This document shows, in pieces, positions 44,449-53,512 of a stretch of DNA of 64,000 nt; the first letter of the stretch is position 1; every line of letters begins with the position of its first letter. The notes below the pieces were generated by a model that had not been told where the DNA came from, ran no database searches, and was given only the letters and a program-made list of their open reading frames with translations. The position numbers and the translations under genes were made by a program. This DNA comes from CAVZVZ01 sp963778895 (GTDB lineage: Bacteria; Actinomycetota; Acidimicrobiia; Acidimicrobiales; Acidimicrobilacustridaceae), in the NCBI GenBank assembly GCA_963778895.1, contig CAVZVZ010000001.1:248001-312000 (forward strand), written 5' to 3'.

Positions 44449-46470
44449 ATGCGCCGACGGGCTGGGCGTGTTGTCGCAATGGGATGCCTCGTGATCGCCA
44501 CGTGTCTCGTCGGCGGTCTCGGGGTCGCGCCGGTCGGCGCGGACCCCACCATGACGATCACACCCGACACCGGCCTCGTCGACGGCCAGGCGGTGACGGT
44601 GGCCGTCACCGGCCTGACGCCATTGAGCGTCGCGGGCGTGGCCCAATGCGTGGAAGGTCACGGCCAGGACGGGTGCGACCTCGAGAACCGCCAGATCATC
44701 TCGACCGATGAGAACGGCGGGTTCACTACGTCGATGGTCGTGCACACGATGCTGGCGACACCGCTCGGCGCCATCGACTGCCGCACGTCAGCCGACGCTT
44801 GCGTGATCGGCGCGAGCACGACGTTCGACGAAATCGGCGCCGTGTGGACGTCGATGGAGTTCGATCCCACCGGTGCTTTGCAACCCGCGCCGAACCTCAC
44901 GGCCCAGCCCGGCACCGACCTGGTCGACAATCAACAGATCAACGTCGTCGGCAGCGGCTATCCGCCGAACATCGGCTACTCAGTCCAGGTCTGCCCCACG
45001 GGCGGCACGCTCGCGACCGACTGCGCCCTGACCCAGTTCCCCACCGTCGTGTTCACCGGGCCGTCGGGCACCTTCACCCAGCCTGTGCAAGTGCACTCCG
45101 GCTTCGTCACCGAAGCGGGCGACTTCATCGATTGCCGTACCGCGCCGGGTGCCTGCGAGGTGCGCATCGGCCCCAACCCACGTACGAATCGCACCGGCGT
45201 GGCACCCCTCTCCTTCGACCCGGCAGGACCGCTCACTCCCCGGCCGTCGATGGTCATCGATCCCGCCGCTGACCTGGTCGACCGACAGACCGTCCATGCG
45301 ACGGTGAACGGCTTCGGCCCCCAAGGCCAGATTCAGATTCAGCAGTGCGTGACCGACCCGTTCCTCAACTGCGAGCCCGTCGGGTTCGGGTTGGCCGACA
45401 CCACCGGCGTGCTGGCGATCGACGTGGAAGTAGATGCCCGGCTCTGGTTCGGGACCGACCCCGGCCCAGACTGCCGCGTCACCCAGTGCCAGCTGCGTGC
45501 CAGCTCGTTCAACACTGCGGATGTCGCGATCGTCGACCTGAGCTTCGACCCGGACGCGCCGTTCGCCCCGCCGCCCCAACTCGGAGCCGATCCGACGACC
45601 GGCCTGGTCGACCACGACATCATCGAGGTGAGCGGGAGCGGGTTCTCGCTCGGCTATGGCTTCATCACCACGCCGATCGGCCCGGCCCACGCGGCGGCCG
45701 CATCGAAGTTCGGCCGAGCGCTTCAGGACGTCGTCGTCGCGCCGAGCCAGACCGTCACCAGCGCCATGATGTGCGTCCGCGGCGGATCCAGCTACGACGA
45801 TTGCGATTACAACACCGGCCAGTACCTCCCCCTCACCGCCGAGGGCGACGTCGCCGGCCCGTTCCAAGTCAGCGCCATCCTCGATACCTACAGCGGGACC
45901 GTCGACTGCCGCGACGCCGTTCCCGGATGCGAGCTGCGCGCCGGCCTGATCGGCCATCCGTACAAGCAGGCGATCCTGCCGCTCTCGTTCGAGCCCGATG
46001 GCGCCCTCGCGCCACCACCGACCATCACCATCTCGCCGACCACCGATCTCGTCGACGGCCAGACCGTGCACGTGACCGGGGATGGGTTGCCCATCAATCG
46101 CGCGGTAGGAGTCGTGCAATGCGAAGCCGGTCCTCAGTTCCCCGAGGGTTGCTATGGCGGTCTGACCGGCGCCAGCGCAGACGGGAGCGGCCACGCCGAG
46201 TTCGACGTCACGGTTCAACGGATGTTGTCGTCGGGGTTCCTGGCTCCGACCGACTGCGCAGCCTCGCAGGACCGTTGTCAGCTCGTGGTGCTCAACCAGA
46301 ACTACACGCCGATCGACCACGTGGTGATCAACTTCCGCGCCCTGGTCGACCCACCACCGACCGATCCGCCCGCGCCGCCCCCCACGAGCGATCCCCCGCC
46401 GACCAGTACCACCGCGCCGAATGCCGAGGTCCTGCCCGCCGTCGAGACGCGCCCACTGTTCACGGGTTGA
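44449..46470 (+). CDS. Secreted protein of five neocarzinostatin-like repeats
   Basis: A 673-residue protein. The signal peptide MRRRAGRVVAMGCLVIATCL ends near residue 32. Five Ig-like repeats of 110-150 residues follow. Each opens with a phrase such as DTGLVDGQAVTV, GTDLVDNQQINV, AADLVDRQTVHA, TTGLVDHDIIEV or TTDLVDGQTVHV. Each then carries a QC..C pair and a DC....C pair, the two disulfides of the neocarzinostatin apoprotein fold. Repeat 4 has an insertion of about 35 residues. A Pro/Thr/Ser tail (PPPTDPPAPPPTSDPPPTST) ends the protein. GGGGGAG precedes the ATG. Surface role inferred; chromophore binding unproven. Confidence 0.8.
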   Translation: MRRRAGRVVAMGCLVIATCLVGGLGVAPVGADPTMTITPDTGLVDGQAVTVAVTGLTPLSVAGVAQCVEGHGQDGCDLENRQIISTDENGGFTTSMVVHTMLATPLGAIDCRTSADACVIGASTTFDEIGAVWTSMEFDPTGALQPAPNLTAQPGTDLVDNQQINVVGSGYPPNIGYSVQVCPTGGTLATDCALTQFPTVVFTGPSGTFTQPVQVHSGFVTEAGDFIDCRTAPGACEVRIGPNPRTNRTGVAPLSFDPAGPLTPRPSMVIDPAADLVDRQTVHATVNGFGPQGQIQIQQCVTDPFLNCEPVGFGLADTTGVLAIDVEVDARLWFGTDPGPDCRVTQCQLRASSFNTADVAIVDLSFDPDAPFAPPPQLGADPTTGLVDHDIIEVSGSGFSLGYGFITTPIGPAHAAAASKFGRALQDVVVAPSQTVTSAMMCVRGGSSYDDCDYNTGQYLPLTAEGDVAGPFQVSAILDTYSGTVDCRDAVPGCELRAGLIGHPYKQAILPLSFEPDGALAPPPTITISPTTDLVDGQTVHVTGDGLPINRAVGVVQCEAGPQFPEGCYGGLTGASADGSGHAEFDVTVQRMLSSGFLAPTDCAASQDRCQLVVLNQNYTPIDHVVINFRALVDPPPTDPPAPPPTSDPPPTSTTAPNAEVLPAVETRPLFTG

Positions 46471-46524
46471 CGCTTCACGACCTGAGAGTGGGACGGATGC
46501 GACCGGCCCGTCGCGGCCCGTCGC

Positions 46525-46530
46525 TAGCCT
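46525..46530 (+). promoter_or_regulatory. -10 box of leaderless ispH promoter, behind a tandem 10-bp repeat
   Basis: TAGCCT is followed by 7 bases and GTG 46538. Just upstream, CGGCCCGTCG is repeated twice in tandem (46504-46523). Confidence 0.45.
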
Positions 46531-46537
46531 GCAAGCA

Positions 46538-47587
46538 GTGAGTTCCGAGCGCACACCCCACGTCGAGAAGGTCCTTCTCGCCGCGCCCCGCGGCTTCTGC
46601 GCGGGCGTCGAGATGGCCATCAAGGCCCTGGCTTGGATGGTCCGGGCCTTCGAGCCGCCGGTGTACTGCTACCACGAGATCGTGCACAACCAACGTGTCG
46701 TCGAGCGCTTTCGCGACCTCGGTGTGGTGTTCGTCGACGACGTGGGCGAGGTGCCACCTGGACGGCCGATCATGTTGTCGGCTCACGGCTCGGCTCCCGA
46801 GGTCGTCGCCGCGGCGCAAGCGTCGGGTGGCTACGTGGTCGATGCCGTGTGTCCACTCGTCACCAAGGTGCATCACGAGGTCAAGGTACGCGCCGGCAAG
46901 GGCTACCAGATCGTCTACGTCGGCCACGAAGGCCACGAAGAAGCCGTGGGCACGATGGCGGTGGCGCCCGACGCCATCCACCGCGTCGAGAGCGTGGCCG
47001 AGGTGGCAGCGCTTCCTGCCTTCGAGCAACCGGTCGCGCTCCTCGCCCAGACCACGTTGAGCCATCGCGACTGGGCCGACGTGGCCGAGTCGACCCGCGA
47101 GCGGTTTCCCGAGCTCTGGATGCCCGGTCGTTCCGACCTGTGCTTCGCCACCACCAATCGCCAGTCGGCGTTGATGGCCATCGCCCCGCGGTGTGACGCC
47201 ATGGTGGTGATCGGTTCGGCCAACTCGTCCAACACGATGGCGCTGGCGAGCTTGGCTCGCGAGGCCGGGTGTGCCCGGGTGCTGCGGGTCAACGGGCCCG
47301 AGGAGCTGCCCGACGACCTGCACGGCACGGTCGGGGTCACCGCCGGCGCGTCGGCCCCCGAGGAGCTGGTCGACGCGGTGATCGAAGCCCTCGCCCCGGA
47401 AGTCGGTGTCGAAGAAGTCGCCTACACGGGGGAGGACGAGTACTTCCCACCGCCGCGGAACCTGCGCGACCTCGTGCAGGCCGTGGACGTCGCCGCGACC
47501 GTCGCATTCGGCGGTTCGCTCGGCGATCGGCCCGGTATCAACGACCGTGCCATCCAGGCGAGCGACGTGCTCGCCGACCTCGGCTGA
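46538..47587 (+). CDS. ispH: 4-hydroxy-3-methylbut-2-enyl diphosphate reductase
   Basis: A 349-residue enzyme for the last step of the MEP isoprenoid pathway, making IPP and DMAPP. Three iron-sulfur cysteines are visible in APRGFCAGVEMAIKAL, DAVCPLVTKVH and RSDLCFATTNRQSAL. The catalytic region SAHGSAPEV, the substrate histidine in YVGHEGHEE and TAGASAPEELVDAVIEAL are present. GTG 46538 is preferred, with the leaderless box at 46525. Confidence 0.95.
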   Translation: MSSERTPHVEKVLLAAPRGFCAGVEMAIKALAWMVRAFEPPVYCYHEIVHNQRVVERFRDLGVVFVDDVGEVPPGRPIMLSAHGSAPEVVAAAQASGGYVVDAVCPLVTKVHHEVKVRAGKGYQIVYVGHEGHEEAVGTMAVAPDAIHRVESVAEVAALPAFEQPVALLAQTTLSHRDWADVAESTRERFPELWMPGRSDLCFATTNRQSALMAIAPRCDAMVVIGSANSSNTMALASLAREAGCARVLRVNGPEELPDDLHGTVGVTAGASAPEELVDAVIEALAPEVGVEEVAYTGEDEYFPPPRNLRDLVQAVDVAATVAFGGSLGDRPGINDRAIQASDVLADLG

Positions 47588-47653
47588 GTCGCCTCCCCCG
47601 ACCTGGTACAGGTTCGTCGGGGAATAGTCAGGGGCCGGCGCGTGGGGGGCCGA

Positions 47654-47659
47654 TAGCGT
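47654..47659 (+). promoter_or_regulatory. -10 box of leaderless ABC exporter promoter
   Basis: TAGCGT is followed by 8 bases and GTG 47668. Confidence 0.45.
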
Positions 47660-47667
47660 GAGACGCC

Positions 47668-48606
47668 GTGCCCGATTCCGGTTCCCATCTCGTCGAAGCC
47701 CGAGGCCTCGTGAAGGTCTTCGACGACTTCGTCGCCGTCGACGGCATCGATGTGCACGTCAACGCGGGTGAGGTCTTCGGCTTCCTCGGCCCGAACGGTG
47801 CCGGCAAGAGCTCGACCATGCGCATGGTCGGCTGCGTGTCGAAGCCCACGTCCGGCGAGCTCCGGATCTTCGGACTCGATCCGGCCACGGACGGCCAACG
47901 CATTCGCACTCGTCTGGGTGTCGTGCCGCAAGAGGACAACCTCGACACCGAGCTCAGCGTGCGCGACAACCTCGTCATCTACGGCCGTTACTTCGGCATA
48001 CCGCGCGCCACCTTGCACGAACGGGTGGCCGAACTGCTCGAGTTCGTACAACTCGAGGATCGCGCCGACAGCCGGGTCGATCCGCTGTCAGGCGGTATGA
48101 AGCGCCGGCTAACCATCGCGCGCGCGTTGGTGAACGAGCCCGACCTGCTCCTGCTCGACGAACCAACGACGGGGCTCGATCCGCAAGCCCGCCACTTGGT
48201 CTGGGATCGCCTGTACCGGCTCAAGCAACGCGGCGTCACCCAGGTACTCACGACCCACTACATGGACGAGGCCGAGCGCCTGTGCGATCGGCTCGTCATC
48301 ATGGACGGCGGACGCATCGTCGACGAGGGCTCACCGAGCGAGCTCATCGCGCGCCACGCGCCCCGTGAGGTGGTCGAGGTTCGATACGCCAACGGCGTCG
48401 ACATCGAATTGGCCCTCACCCCGGCGCGAGGCCACGCTCCCCGCGTCGAGGTCCTCGCCGACCGTGCACTGCTCTACACCGACGACGGCGACGCGGCAGT
48501 GAACGCGCTCCAAGCCGACGGCTCCCGCCCTGATTCGGTCCTCGTGCGACGCAGCACGCTCGAAGACGTGTTCCTCATCCTCACCGGCCGCACTCTCGAG
48601 GACTGA
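47668..48606 (+). CDS. ABC transporter ATP-binding protein (DrrA/NodI-like)
   Basis: A 312-residue ATPase. It has Walker A GPNGAGKSS near residue 46, the Q-loop region GVVPQEDNLD, signature LSGGMKRRLTIARAL, Walker B LLLLDEPTTGLDP and the H-loop LTTHYMDEAE. The C-terminal 70 residues are the DrrA-type extension. It energises the two following permeases. The next gene starts immediately after its stop, so all three are one operon. Confidence 0.93.
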   Translation: MPDSGSHLVEARGLVKVFDDFVAVDGIDVHVNAGEVFGFLGPNGAGKSSTMRMVGCVSKPTSGELRIFGLDPATDGQRIRTRLGVVPQEDNLDTELSVRDNLVIYGRYFGIPRATLHERVAELLEFVQLEDRADSRVDPLSGGMKRRLTIARALVNEPDLLLLDEPTTGLDPQARHLVWDRLYRLKQRGVTQVLTTHYMDEAERLCDRLVIMDGGRIVDEGSPSELIARHAPREVVEVRYANGVDIELALTPARGHAPRVEVLADRALLYTDDGDAAVNALQADGSRPDSVLVRRSTLEDVFLILTGRTLED

Positions 48607-49389
48607 ATGGGCGCCCCCGGAGCACTTCGCGTCGTCGAGCGTGAAGCGCGCATCTACCGGCGCCTCTGGCGCGGCAACGCCTTCAGCACGTTCGTCGGAC
48701 CGTCGCTGTATCTCGGAGCGATGGGGTTGGGACTCGGTGGTCTGATCGCCGCGAACGACACCACCATCGAGGGCCTCACCTACCTCCAGTTCGTGGCTCC
48801 GGGCTTGATGGCCGCCACCGCCTTGCAGATGGCAGCGGGTGACTCGATGTGGCCCGTGATGGCCGGCACCAAATGGATCAGGCACTACCACGCGATGGTC
48901 GCGGCACCCCTCGAGTCGACCGACGTGATGCTCGGCCACCTCGGTTGGCTCGCCATCCGGCTCACGATGGCGGCAACCGCATACCTGATCGTCGCCGCGA
49001 TCCTCGGCGCGTTGGCGTCGCCGTTCGCGATCCTGGCCCTGCCCGCCGCAGTTCTCACGGGCTTGGCCTTCGCGGCGCCCCTCACCGCGTTCGCGGCGAC
49101 GCAGGAGACCGACGCTCGCTTCGCTCTCGTGATGCGCTTCTTCGTGCTACCGCTGTTCTTGTTCTCGGGCACGTTCTTCCCGATCTCACAACTACCGGTC
49201 TGGATGCAGGCCGTCGCGTGGGTGTCGCCTCTGTGGCACGGCGTGGTGCTCTGCCGCTCGGCGACGACCGGGATGCTGCCCCCCGGCGGCGCGATCGGAC
49301 TGCTGGCGCACCTGTTGATCCTGCTCGCTTTCATCGGCGCCGGAATCCGATGGGGCACGCGCACTTTCGCACAGCGGTTGGTGTCATGA
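48607..49389 (+). CDS. ABC-2 type permease, first subunit
   Basis: A 260-residue membrane protein with six helices. It shows AFSTFVGPSLYLGAMGLGLG, FVAPGLMAATALQMA and the ABC-2 motif FFVLPLFLFSGTFFPISQLP. It begins directly after the ATPase stop and ends with an ATGA overlap to the second permease. The pair forms a heterodimeric exporter of unknown substrate, similar to NodJ/DrrB. Confidence 0.88.
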   Translation: MGAPGALRVVEREARIYRRLWRGNAFSTFVGPSLYLGAMGLGLGGLIAANDTTIEGLTYLQFVAPGLMAATALQMAAGDSMWPVMAGTKWIRHYHAMVAAPLESTDVMLGHLGWLAIRLTMAATAYLIVAAILGALASPFAILALPAAVLTGLAFAAPLTAFAATQETDARFALVMRFFVLPLFLFSGTFFPISQLPVWMQAVAWVSPLWHGVVLCRSATTGMLPPGGAIGLLAHLLILLAFIGAGIRWGTRTFAQRLVS

Positions 49390-50228
49390 GCGCGCCGACC
49401 ACTCCCGTGCTCGACGAACGTCCGCCCGAACGTCCGGTGTGGATGCGGCTGCTGCCCGGCGCGTCGGTGCCGCCATCCTTCCGTCTGGTCGAACGGAACA
49501 TCGTGGCGTGGAAGGGCATCTGGCTCGTCTTCGTGTCGGTGCTGCTCGAACCGATCCTGTTCCTCTTGTCGATCGGTGTCGGCGTCGGCGAGCTGGTGGG
49601 CGACGTGCCGGGCCCCGGCGGCACACCCGTGCCGTATCGCGCTTTCGTGGCCACGGGGCTGCTCGCATCCGCGGCCATGTTCGGCCCGATCTTCGACTCG
49701 ACCTTCACCTTCTTCGTGAAGCTGAAGTACTTCCATCTCTACGACGCGGTGCTCGCCACCCCCCTGCGGCCGGGTGACGTGATCACGGGCGAGGTGCTGT
49801 GGTCGCTCCTGCGGTCCGCGATCTACGCCACCGCGTTCCTGGCCACGATGGCCGTGTTCGGCTTGATCTACTCGTGGTGGGCGATCCTCTGCCTGCCCGT
49901 CGCCGTGCTCATCGGCTACGCCTTCTCGGGTGCGGGCCTCGGTGCCAGCAGCTTCATGCGATCGTTCATCGACTTCGACTTCGTGAACCTGGCGATCCTT
50001 CCCATGTTCTTGCTCTCGGCCACGTTCTTCCCCCTCTCGCAGTACCCCGAGGGCGTGCAGTGGATCGTGCGGCTCACCCCGCTCTACCAGGGTGTCGCCC
50101 TCGAGCGGGCCTTCGTCTTCGGCGAACTGCGCTGGTCGTTGCTGCTCAACGTGGCGTATCTGGTGGTCATGGGCACTGTCGGCCGTGCGGTGGCCGGCCG
50201 CCGCCTGAAGGCCCTGCTGCTGCCCTGA
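49386..50228 (+). CDS. ABC-2 type permease, second subunit
   Basis: A 280-residue membrane protein. A cytosolic N-terminus of about 50 residues precedes six helices, including GIWLVFVSVLLEPILFLLSI, AFVATGLLASAAMFGPIFDS and NLAILPMFLLSATFFPLSQY. ATG 49386 overlaps the previous stop (ATGA). No antibiotic or lipid biosynthesis gene nearby hints at the cargo. Confidence 0.88.
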   Translation: MSAPTTPVLDERPPERPVWMRLLPGASVPPSFRLVERNIVAWKGIWLVFVSVLLEPILFLLSIGVGVGELVGDVPGPGGTPVPYRAFVATGLLASAAMFGPIFDSTFTFFVKLKYFHLYDAVLATPLRPGDVITGEVLWSLLRSAIYATAFLATMAVFGLIYSWWAILCLPVAVLIGYAFSGAGLGASSFMRSFIDFDFVNLAILPMFLLSATFFPLSQYPEGVQWIVRLTPLYQGVALERAFVFGELRWSLLLNVAYLVVMGTVGRAVAGRRLKALLLP

Positions 50229-50282
50229 GGACTTGGAGGCCTCGCCTATCGGCTCGGCCTCTTGTTGCGCGATCATGGCGCG

Positions 50283-50831
50283 ATGGCAACAACCTTCACC
50301 CGGATGGACGAATCCACCGCTGAGCAGTGGGCGGTGATCGGCGCCGAGACGTCGAAGCACCAAGGCCGCGTGGCCGACAGCATGTTGGCGATGCTCCGGT
50401 CGCTGGCCGACATCACCGACGGTTTCGCCACCGACCAGCTCACTCACTCCCTGCAGACCGCGACTCGGGCCGAGCGCGCCGGTGCCGACGACGAAGTGGT
50501 CTTCGCCTCGCTGATGCACGATGTCGGCAAGGCCGTCAGCGTGCCGAACCATCCGGCCATCGCGGCCGAGATGATCCGGCCCTACGTGCGCGACGACGTC
50601 TACCGCATGATCAAGTTCCACCAGGACTTCCAGGGCCGCCACTACTACGCGCACTTCGGGGGCGACCCCAATGCCCGCGAGCAATACCAGGGCGAGCCGT
50701 TCTTCGATCTCACCGCACAGTTCGCCGACGACTGGGATCAGATCTCGTTCGATCCCGACTACGACACGCTGCCACTCGAGCACTTCGAGCCCCTCGTCCG
50801 TGAGGTAACGGCGCGCGCCAAGCTGCTCTGA
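50283..50831 (+). CDS. HD-domain metal-dependent protein
   Basis: A 182-residue HD protein. The metal ligands appear in THSLQTATRAERAG, FASLMHDVGKAVSVPNHPAI and MIKFHQDFQG. The end PLEHFEPLVREV is typical of a subgroup related to the diiron oxygenase PhnZ, although phosphohydrolase activity is equally possible. It lies 54 bases after the exporter operon and converges on plsC with 6 bases between stops. Substrate unknown. Confidence 0.75.
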   Translation: MATTFTRMDESTAEQWAVIGAETSKHQGRVADSMLAMLRSLADITDGFATDQLTHSLQTATRAERAGADDEVVFASLMHDVGKAVSVPNHPAIAAEMIRPYVRDDVYRMIKFHQDFQGRHYYAHFGGDPNAREQYQGEPFFDLTAQFADDWDQISFDPDYDTLPLEHFEPLVREVTARAKLL

Positions 50832-50837
50832 GTCCAG

Positions 50838-51575
50838 TCAGTAGCCATCGGGGAACCCGGCACGGGCGCGGGCCTCGTCGAACGCGAGCTGCACCTCGTC
50901 CTTGAGGTGTTCGCTCATCTCCCGGACGACGCGCCGAGGGACCCGAGCGCCCGGTTCGTGCGGGGGCGGATAGATCGGCTCTCGGATCACGATGACGACC
51001 TTCACCGGCCGGACGAACCTCGAGCCCTTCGGCATCGCCCCTTCGGTACCGGCCATTCCCACCGGCAGGATCGGCACCCCGGCGCGACACGCGACGTAGG
51101 CCGGGCCGTCGTGCATGTTCTCGTCCTCGATCTTCGGGCCGGTCTGGCGTGTGCCCTCGGGGAACATCACCAGCGGTTCGCCCCGCTCAGCCACAGTCAT
51201 GGCCGCGCGCAAGGCCTCACGATCCGCGCGGCCTCGGGTCACGGGGAACCCCCCGAGCGACGTCAGGAACCACCCACCGAACTTGCTCTTCCACAACGAC
51301 TCCTTGCCCATGTACCGCAGTCGCCGTTGCGTGATCACGCAGATGATCGGCGTGTCGAGATTCGAACGGTGCGAGGCCGACACCACCACCCCGCCATGCT
51401 TGGGAAAGTTGGACCGACCCACGACCTCGACGCGGAAGTAGAGCTTGAACACACCGGCAAGCACGTTGCGCACCACCGTGTAGGCCACCCGCTGGGTGGC
51501 CGACAGGCGTTCGCCGCGCTCGTGACCGGCCGGAATGTGCAGTTCGGTGCGCGTCGTCGGTTGGCCCTCGGTCAC
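50838..51575 (-). CDS. plsC: 1-acylglycerol-3-phosphate acyltransferase family protein
   Basis: A 245-residue acyltransferase with the catalytic motif SHRSNLD near residue 69, the glycerol-phosphate site VMFPEGTRQTGP near residue 136, and GVPILPVGMAGT. It puts the second acyl chain on lysophosphatidic acid or a related acceptor. The ATG overlaps the cmk stop as ATGA, an arrangement of cmk and plsC common in bacteria. Confidence 0.88.
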   Translation of the reverse strand: MTEGQPTTRTELHIPAGHERGERLSATQRVAYTVVRNVLAGVFKLYFRVEVVGRSNFPKHGGVVVSASHRSNLDTPIICVITQRRLRYMGKESLWKSKFGGWFLTSLGGFPVTRGRADREALRAAMTVAERGEPLVMFPEGTRQTGPKIEDENMHDGPAYVACRAGVPILPVGMAGTEGAMPKGSRFVRPVKVVIVIREPIYPPPHEPGARVPRRVVREMSEHLKDEVQLAFDEARARAGFPDGY

Positions 51576-52207
51576 GGCAGCTTTTCCATGACCTTTTCGA
51601 CGATGTCGTCGACTGAAAGGTGACTCGTGTCGATCACGTAGGCGTCGTCGGCCACCCGCAGCGGGCTGTCCTGCCGACCTTCGTCGAGTGCATCGCGGCG
51701 AGCCAGGTCCGCGGCAACGGTCTCATAGGAGAGCTCCGTCACCTCCTTCGAACGACGCGAGGCCCGCACATCCGGATTGGCGTCGAGGAAGACCTTCAAC
51801 GTGGCGTCGGGGAACACGACCGTGCCGATGTCACGACCCTCGACCACGCCTCCCCCGCGTGCTTCGGCCCATTCGCGTTGTCGTCGCCGCATCTCCTCGC
51901 GCACGACCGGGTTGGCGGCGACGATCGACACGGCCCGGGTGACCTCGGGCCCGCGAATCTCGATGGTGGCATCGACACCGTCGACAGTGGTCGTGCCGTC
52001 CTGACCGACGTCGAGCTCGCACTCGACGGCGACCCGTCCCACCGGCTCGGCATCGTCGGGATCGACGCCGCGGCGCAACGCCGCGAACGTGACGGCCCGG
52101 TACATCGCCCCGGTGTCGAGGTACGGCAGATCTAGACGGCCCGCCAGCGTGCGGGCGACCGTGGACTTACCGGAACCCGCCGGGCCGTCGATGGCGATCA
52201 CTTTCAT
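51572..52207 (-). CDS. cmk: Cytidylate kinase
   Basis: About 211 residues. MKVIAIDGPAGSGKSTVART holds the P-loop; LPYLDTGAMYRAVTFAALRR binds CMP; VVEGRDIGTVVFPDATLKVF and ARRDALDEGRQDSPLRVADD are the lid and specificity parts. It phosphorylates CMP and dCMP. ATG 52207 is preferred over 52213 because TAGGGT ends 9 bases before it. That box overlaps the aroA stop codon. It overlaps plsC by 4 bases. Confidence 0.95.
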   Translation of the reverse strand: MKVIAIDGPAGSGKSTVARTLAGRLDLPYLDTGAMYRAVTFAALRRGVDPDDAEPVGRVAVECELDVGQDGTTTVDGVDATIEIRGPEVTRAVSIVAANPVVREEMRRRQREWAEARGGGVVEGRDIGTVVFPDATLKVFLDANPDVRASRRSKEVTELSYETVAADLARRDALDEGRQDSPLRVADDAYVIDTSHLSVDDIVEKVMEKLP

Positions 52208-52216
52208 CGGCATGGG

Positions 52217-52222
52217 ACCCTA
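52217..52222 (-). promoter_or_regulatory. -10 box of cmk built on the aroA stop codon
   Basis: TAGGGT on the minus strand: its first three bases are the aroA stop TAG (52222-52220). Nine bases separate it from the cmk ATG at 52207. Confidence 0.45.
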
Positions 52223-53512
52223 GGCGCGACCAGGGCCTCCGCCGCGCAACGTCTCGAGAACGTCGAAGTAGTCCGGGAACGTCTTCGCCACACAATCCGG
52301 GTCGGCGATCTCGACGCCGGGGGCGATCAGGCCGGCCAGGGCGAAGCTCATGGCCATGCGATGGTCGTCGTAGGTCTGGACCACGGCCGGCCTGACTGGC
52401 CCGGGATGCACCACGAGCCCGTCGGGCTCCTCCTCGGCGTTGATGCCGAGCCGACCGAGCTCGCGGACCACCGCGGCGATGCGGTCGGTCTCCTTGCGTC
52501 GGATGAAACCGATACCGGTGATCCGGCTGGGAGCATCGGCGAACGCGGCCGTGACGGCCAAGGTCTGCGCGGTGTCGGAGAAGTCGCGGAGGTCGGCCTC
52601 GATGCCGTGCAGATTTCCGGTGCCCTCGACCGTTGTCGTGTCGACATCGATCGTGACTCGTGCTCCCATGCGCTCGAGCACGCGAGCGAACTCGAGATCG
52701 CCCTGCAGGCTGTGCGTACCGAGGCCGTCGACCCGGACCCTGCTGCCGGTGAGCGCTGCGGCCGCGAAGAAGTACGACGCCGCCGACGCATCCGGCTCGA
52801 TCGCGTACTCCGTGCCGCGATACCCGGTCGGGTGCACATTCCAACCGTCGGGCGGCTCATCGTCGACTTCCGCGCCGAAGGCCCGCATCACGGCGAGCGT
52901 CATGTCGACGTAGGGCCGCGACACCAACTCGCCGTGAATCCTCAAAAGGACCCCGTTCGGCCATGCCGGTGCGGCGAGCAACATCCCCGACACGAACTGG
53001 CTCGACGCGTCGCCGACAATCGTCACCCCATCAGCCGTCCCGGTGCCTGTGATCGTCAGCGGGAGATGGCCCACCTCACCCTCCTGCACGACGGCCACGC
53101 CGAGCGCCATCACACCGCTGATCCCATCGTCCATGGGTCGCGCTCGCAGCGGCAGCAAGCCGTCGAGCCGATACGGGCCGGGACCGATGGCCAGGACGGG
53201 CAAGAGAAAGCGGGCGGTCGTACCGCTCAATCTTGCGTCCAACTCGATCGGACCCGACAGGAGCAGACCCTTCGTACCCTTGACCACAATGCGGTGGTCC
53301 TCGCGATCGACGACCACGCCGGCGCCCAGCCGTTGGATGCCGTCGAGCATGGCTTCGGTGTCATCGGCGAAGAGCACACCGGTCAACGTGCTCTCGCCAT
53401 TCGCCAGGGCCGCACAGATCAGCGCGCGATTCGTCAGGCTCTTGGAGCCCGGGAGCTCGACCGTGAGGTCGAACGGTTGCGTGAGCGGCTCGACCCGACG
53501 GGACGCGGTCAT
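52220..53512 (-). CDS. aroA: 3-phosphoshikimate 1-carboxyvinyltransferase (EPSP synthase)
   Basis: A 430-residue enzyme joining shikimate-3-phosphate and PEP. It shows LPGSKSLTNRALICAALANG at the N-terminus, LSGTTARFLLPVLA, SQFVSGMLLAAP, EPDASAASYFFAAAAL and FIRRKETDRIAAV. The end TYDDHRMAMSFALAGL is also present. All phosphate-binding residues are visible. Its ATG overlaps the tyrA stop by 4 bases, so it is translated with tyrA. Confidence 0.95.
   Translation of the reverse strand: MTASRRVEPLTQPFDLTVELPGSKSLTNRALICAALANGESTLTGVLFADDTEAMLDGIQRLGAGVVVDREDHRIVVKGTKGLLLSGPIELDARLSGTTARFLLPVLAIGPGPYRLDGLLPLRARPMDDGISGVMALGVAVVQEGEVGHLPLTITGTGTADGVTIVGDASSQFVSGMLLAAPAWPNGVLLRIHGELVSRPYVDMTLAVMRAFGAEVDDEPPDGWNVHPTGYRGTEYAIEPDASAASYFFAAAALTGSRVRVDGLGTHSLQGDLEFARVLERMGARVTIDVDTTTVEGTGNLHGIEADLRDFSDTAQTLAVTAAFADAPSRITGIGFIRRKETDRIAAVVRELGRLGINAEEEPDGLVVHPGPVRPAVVQTYDDHRMAMSFALAGLIAPGVEIADPDCVAKTFPDYFDVLETLRGGGPGRA

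Noticed and set aside
46504..46523. Tandem CGGCCCGTCG as a regulatory repeat of ispH
   Set aside because: Only two GC-rich copies and no symmetry; too likely by chance. Kept only as a note in the ispH promoter entry.
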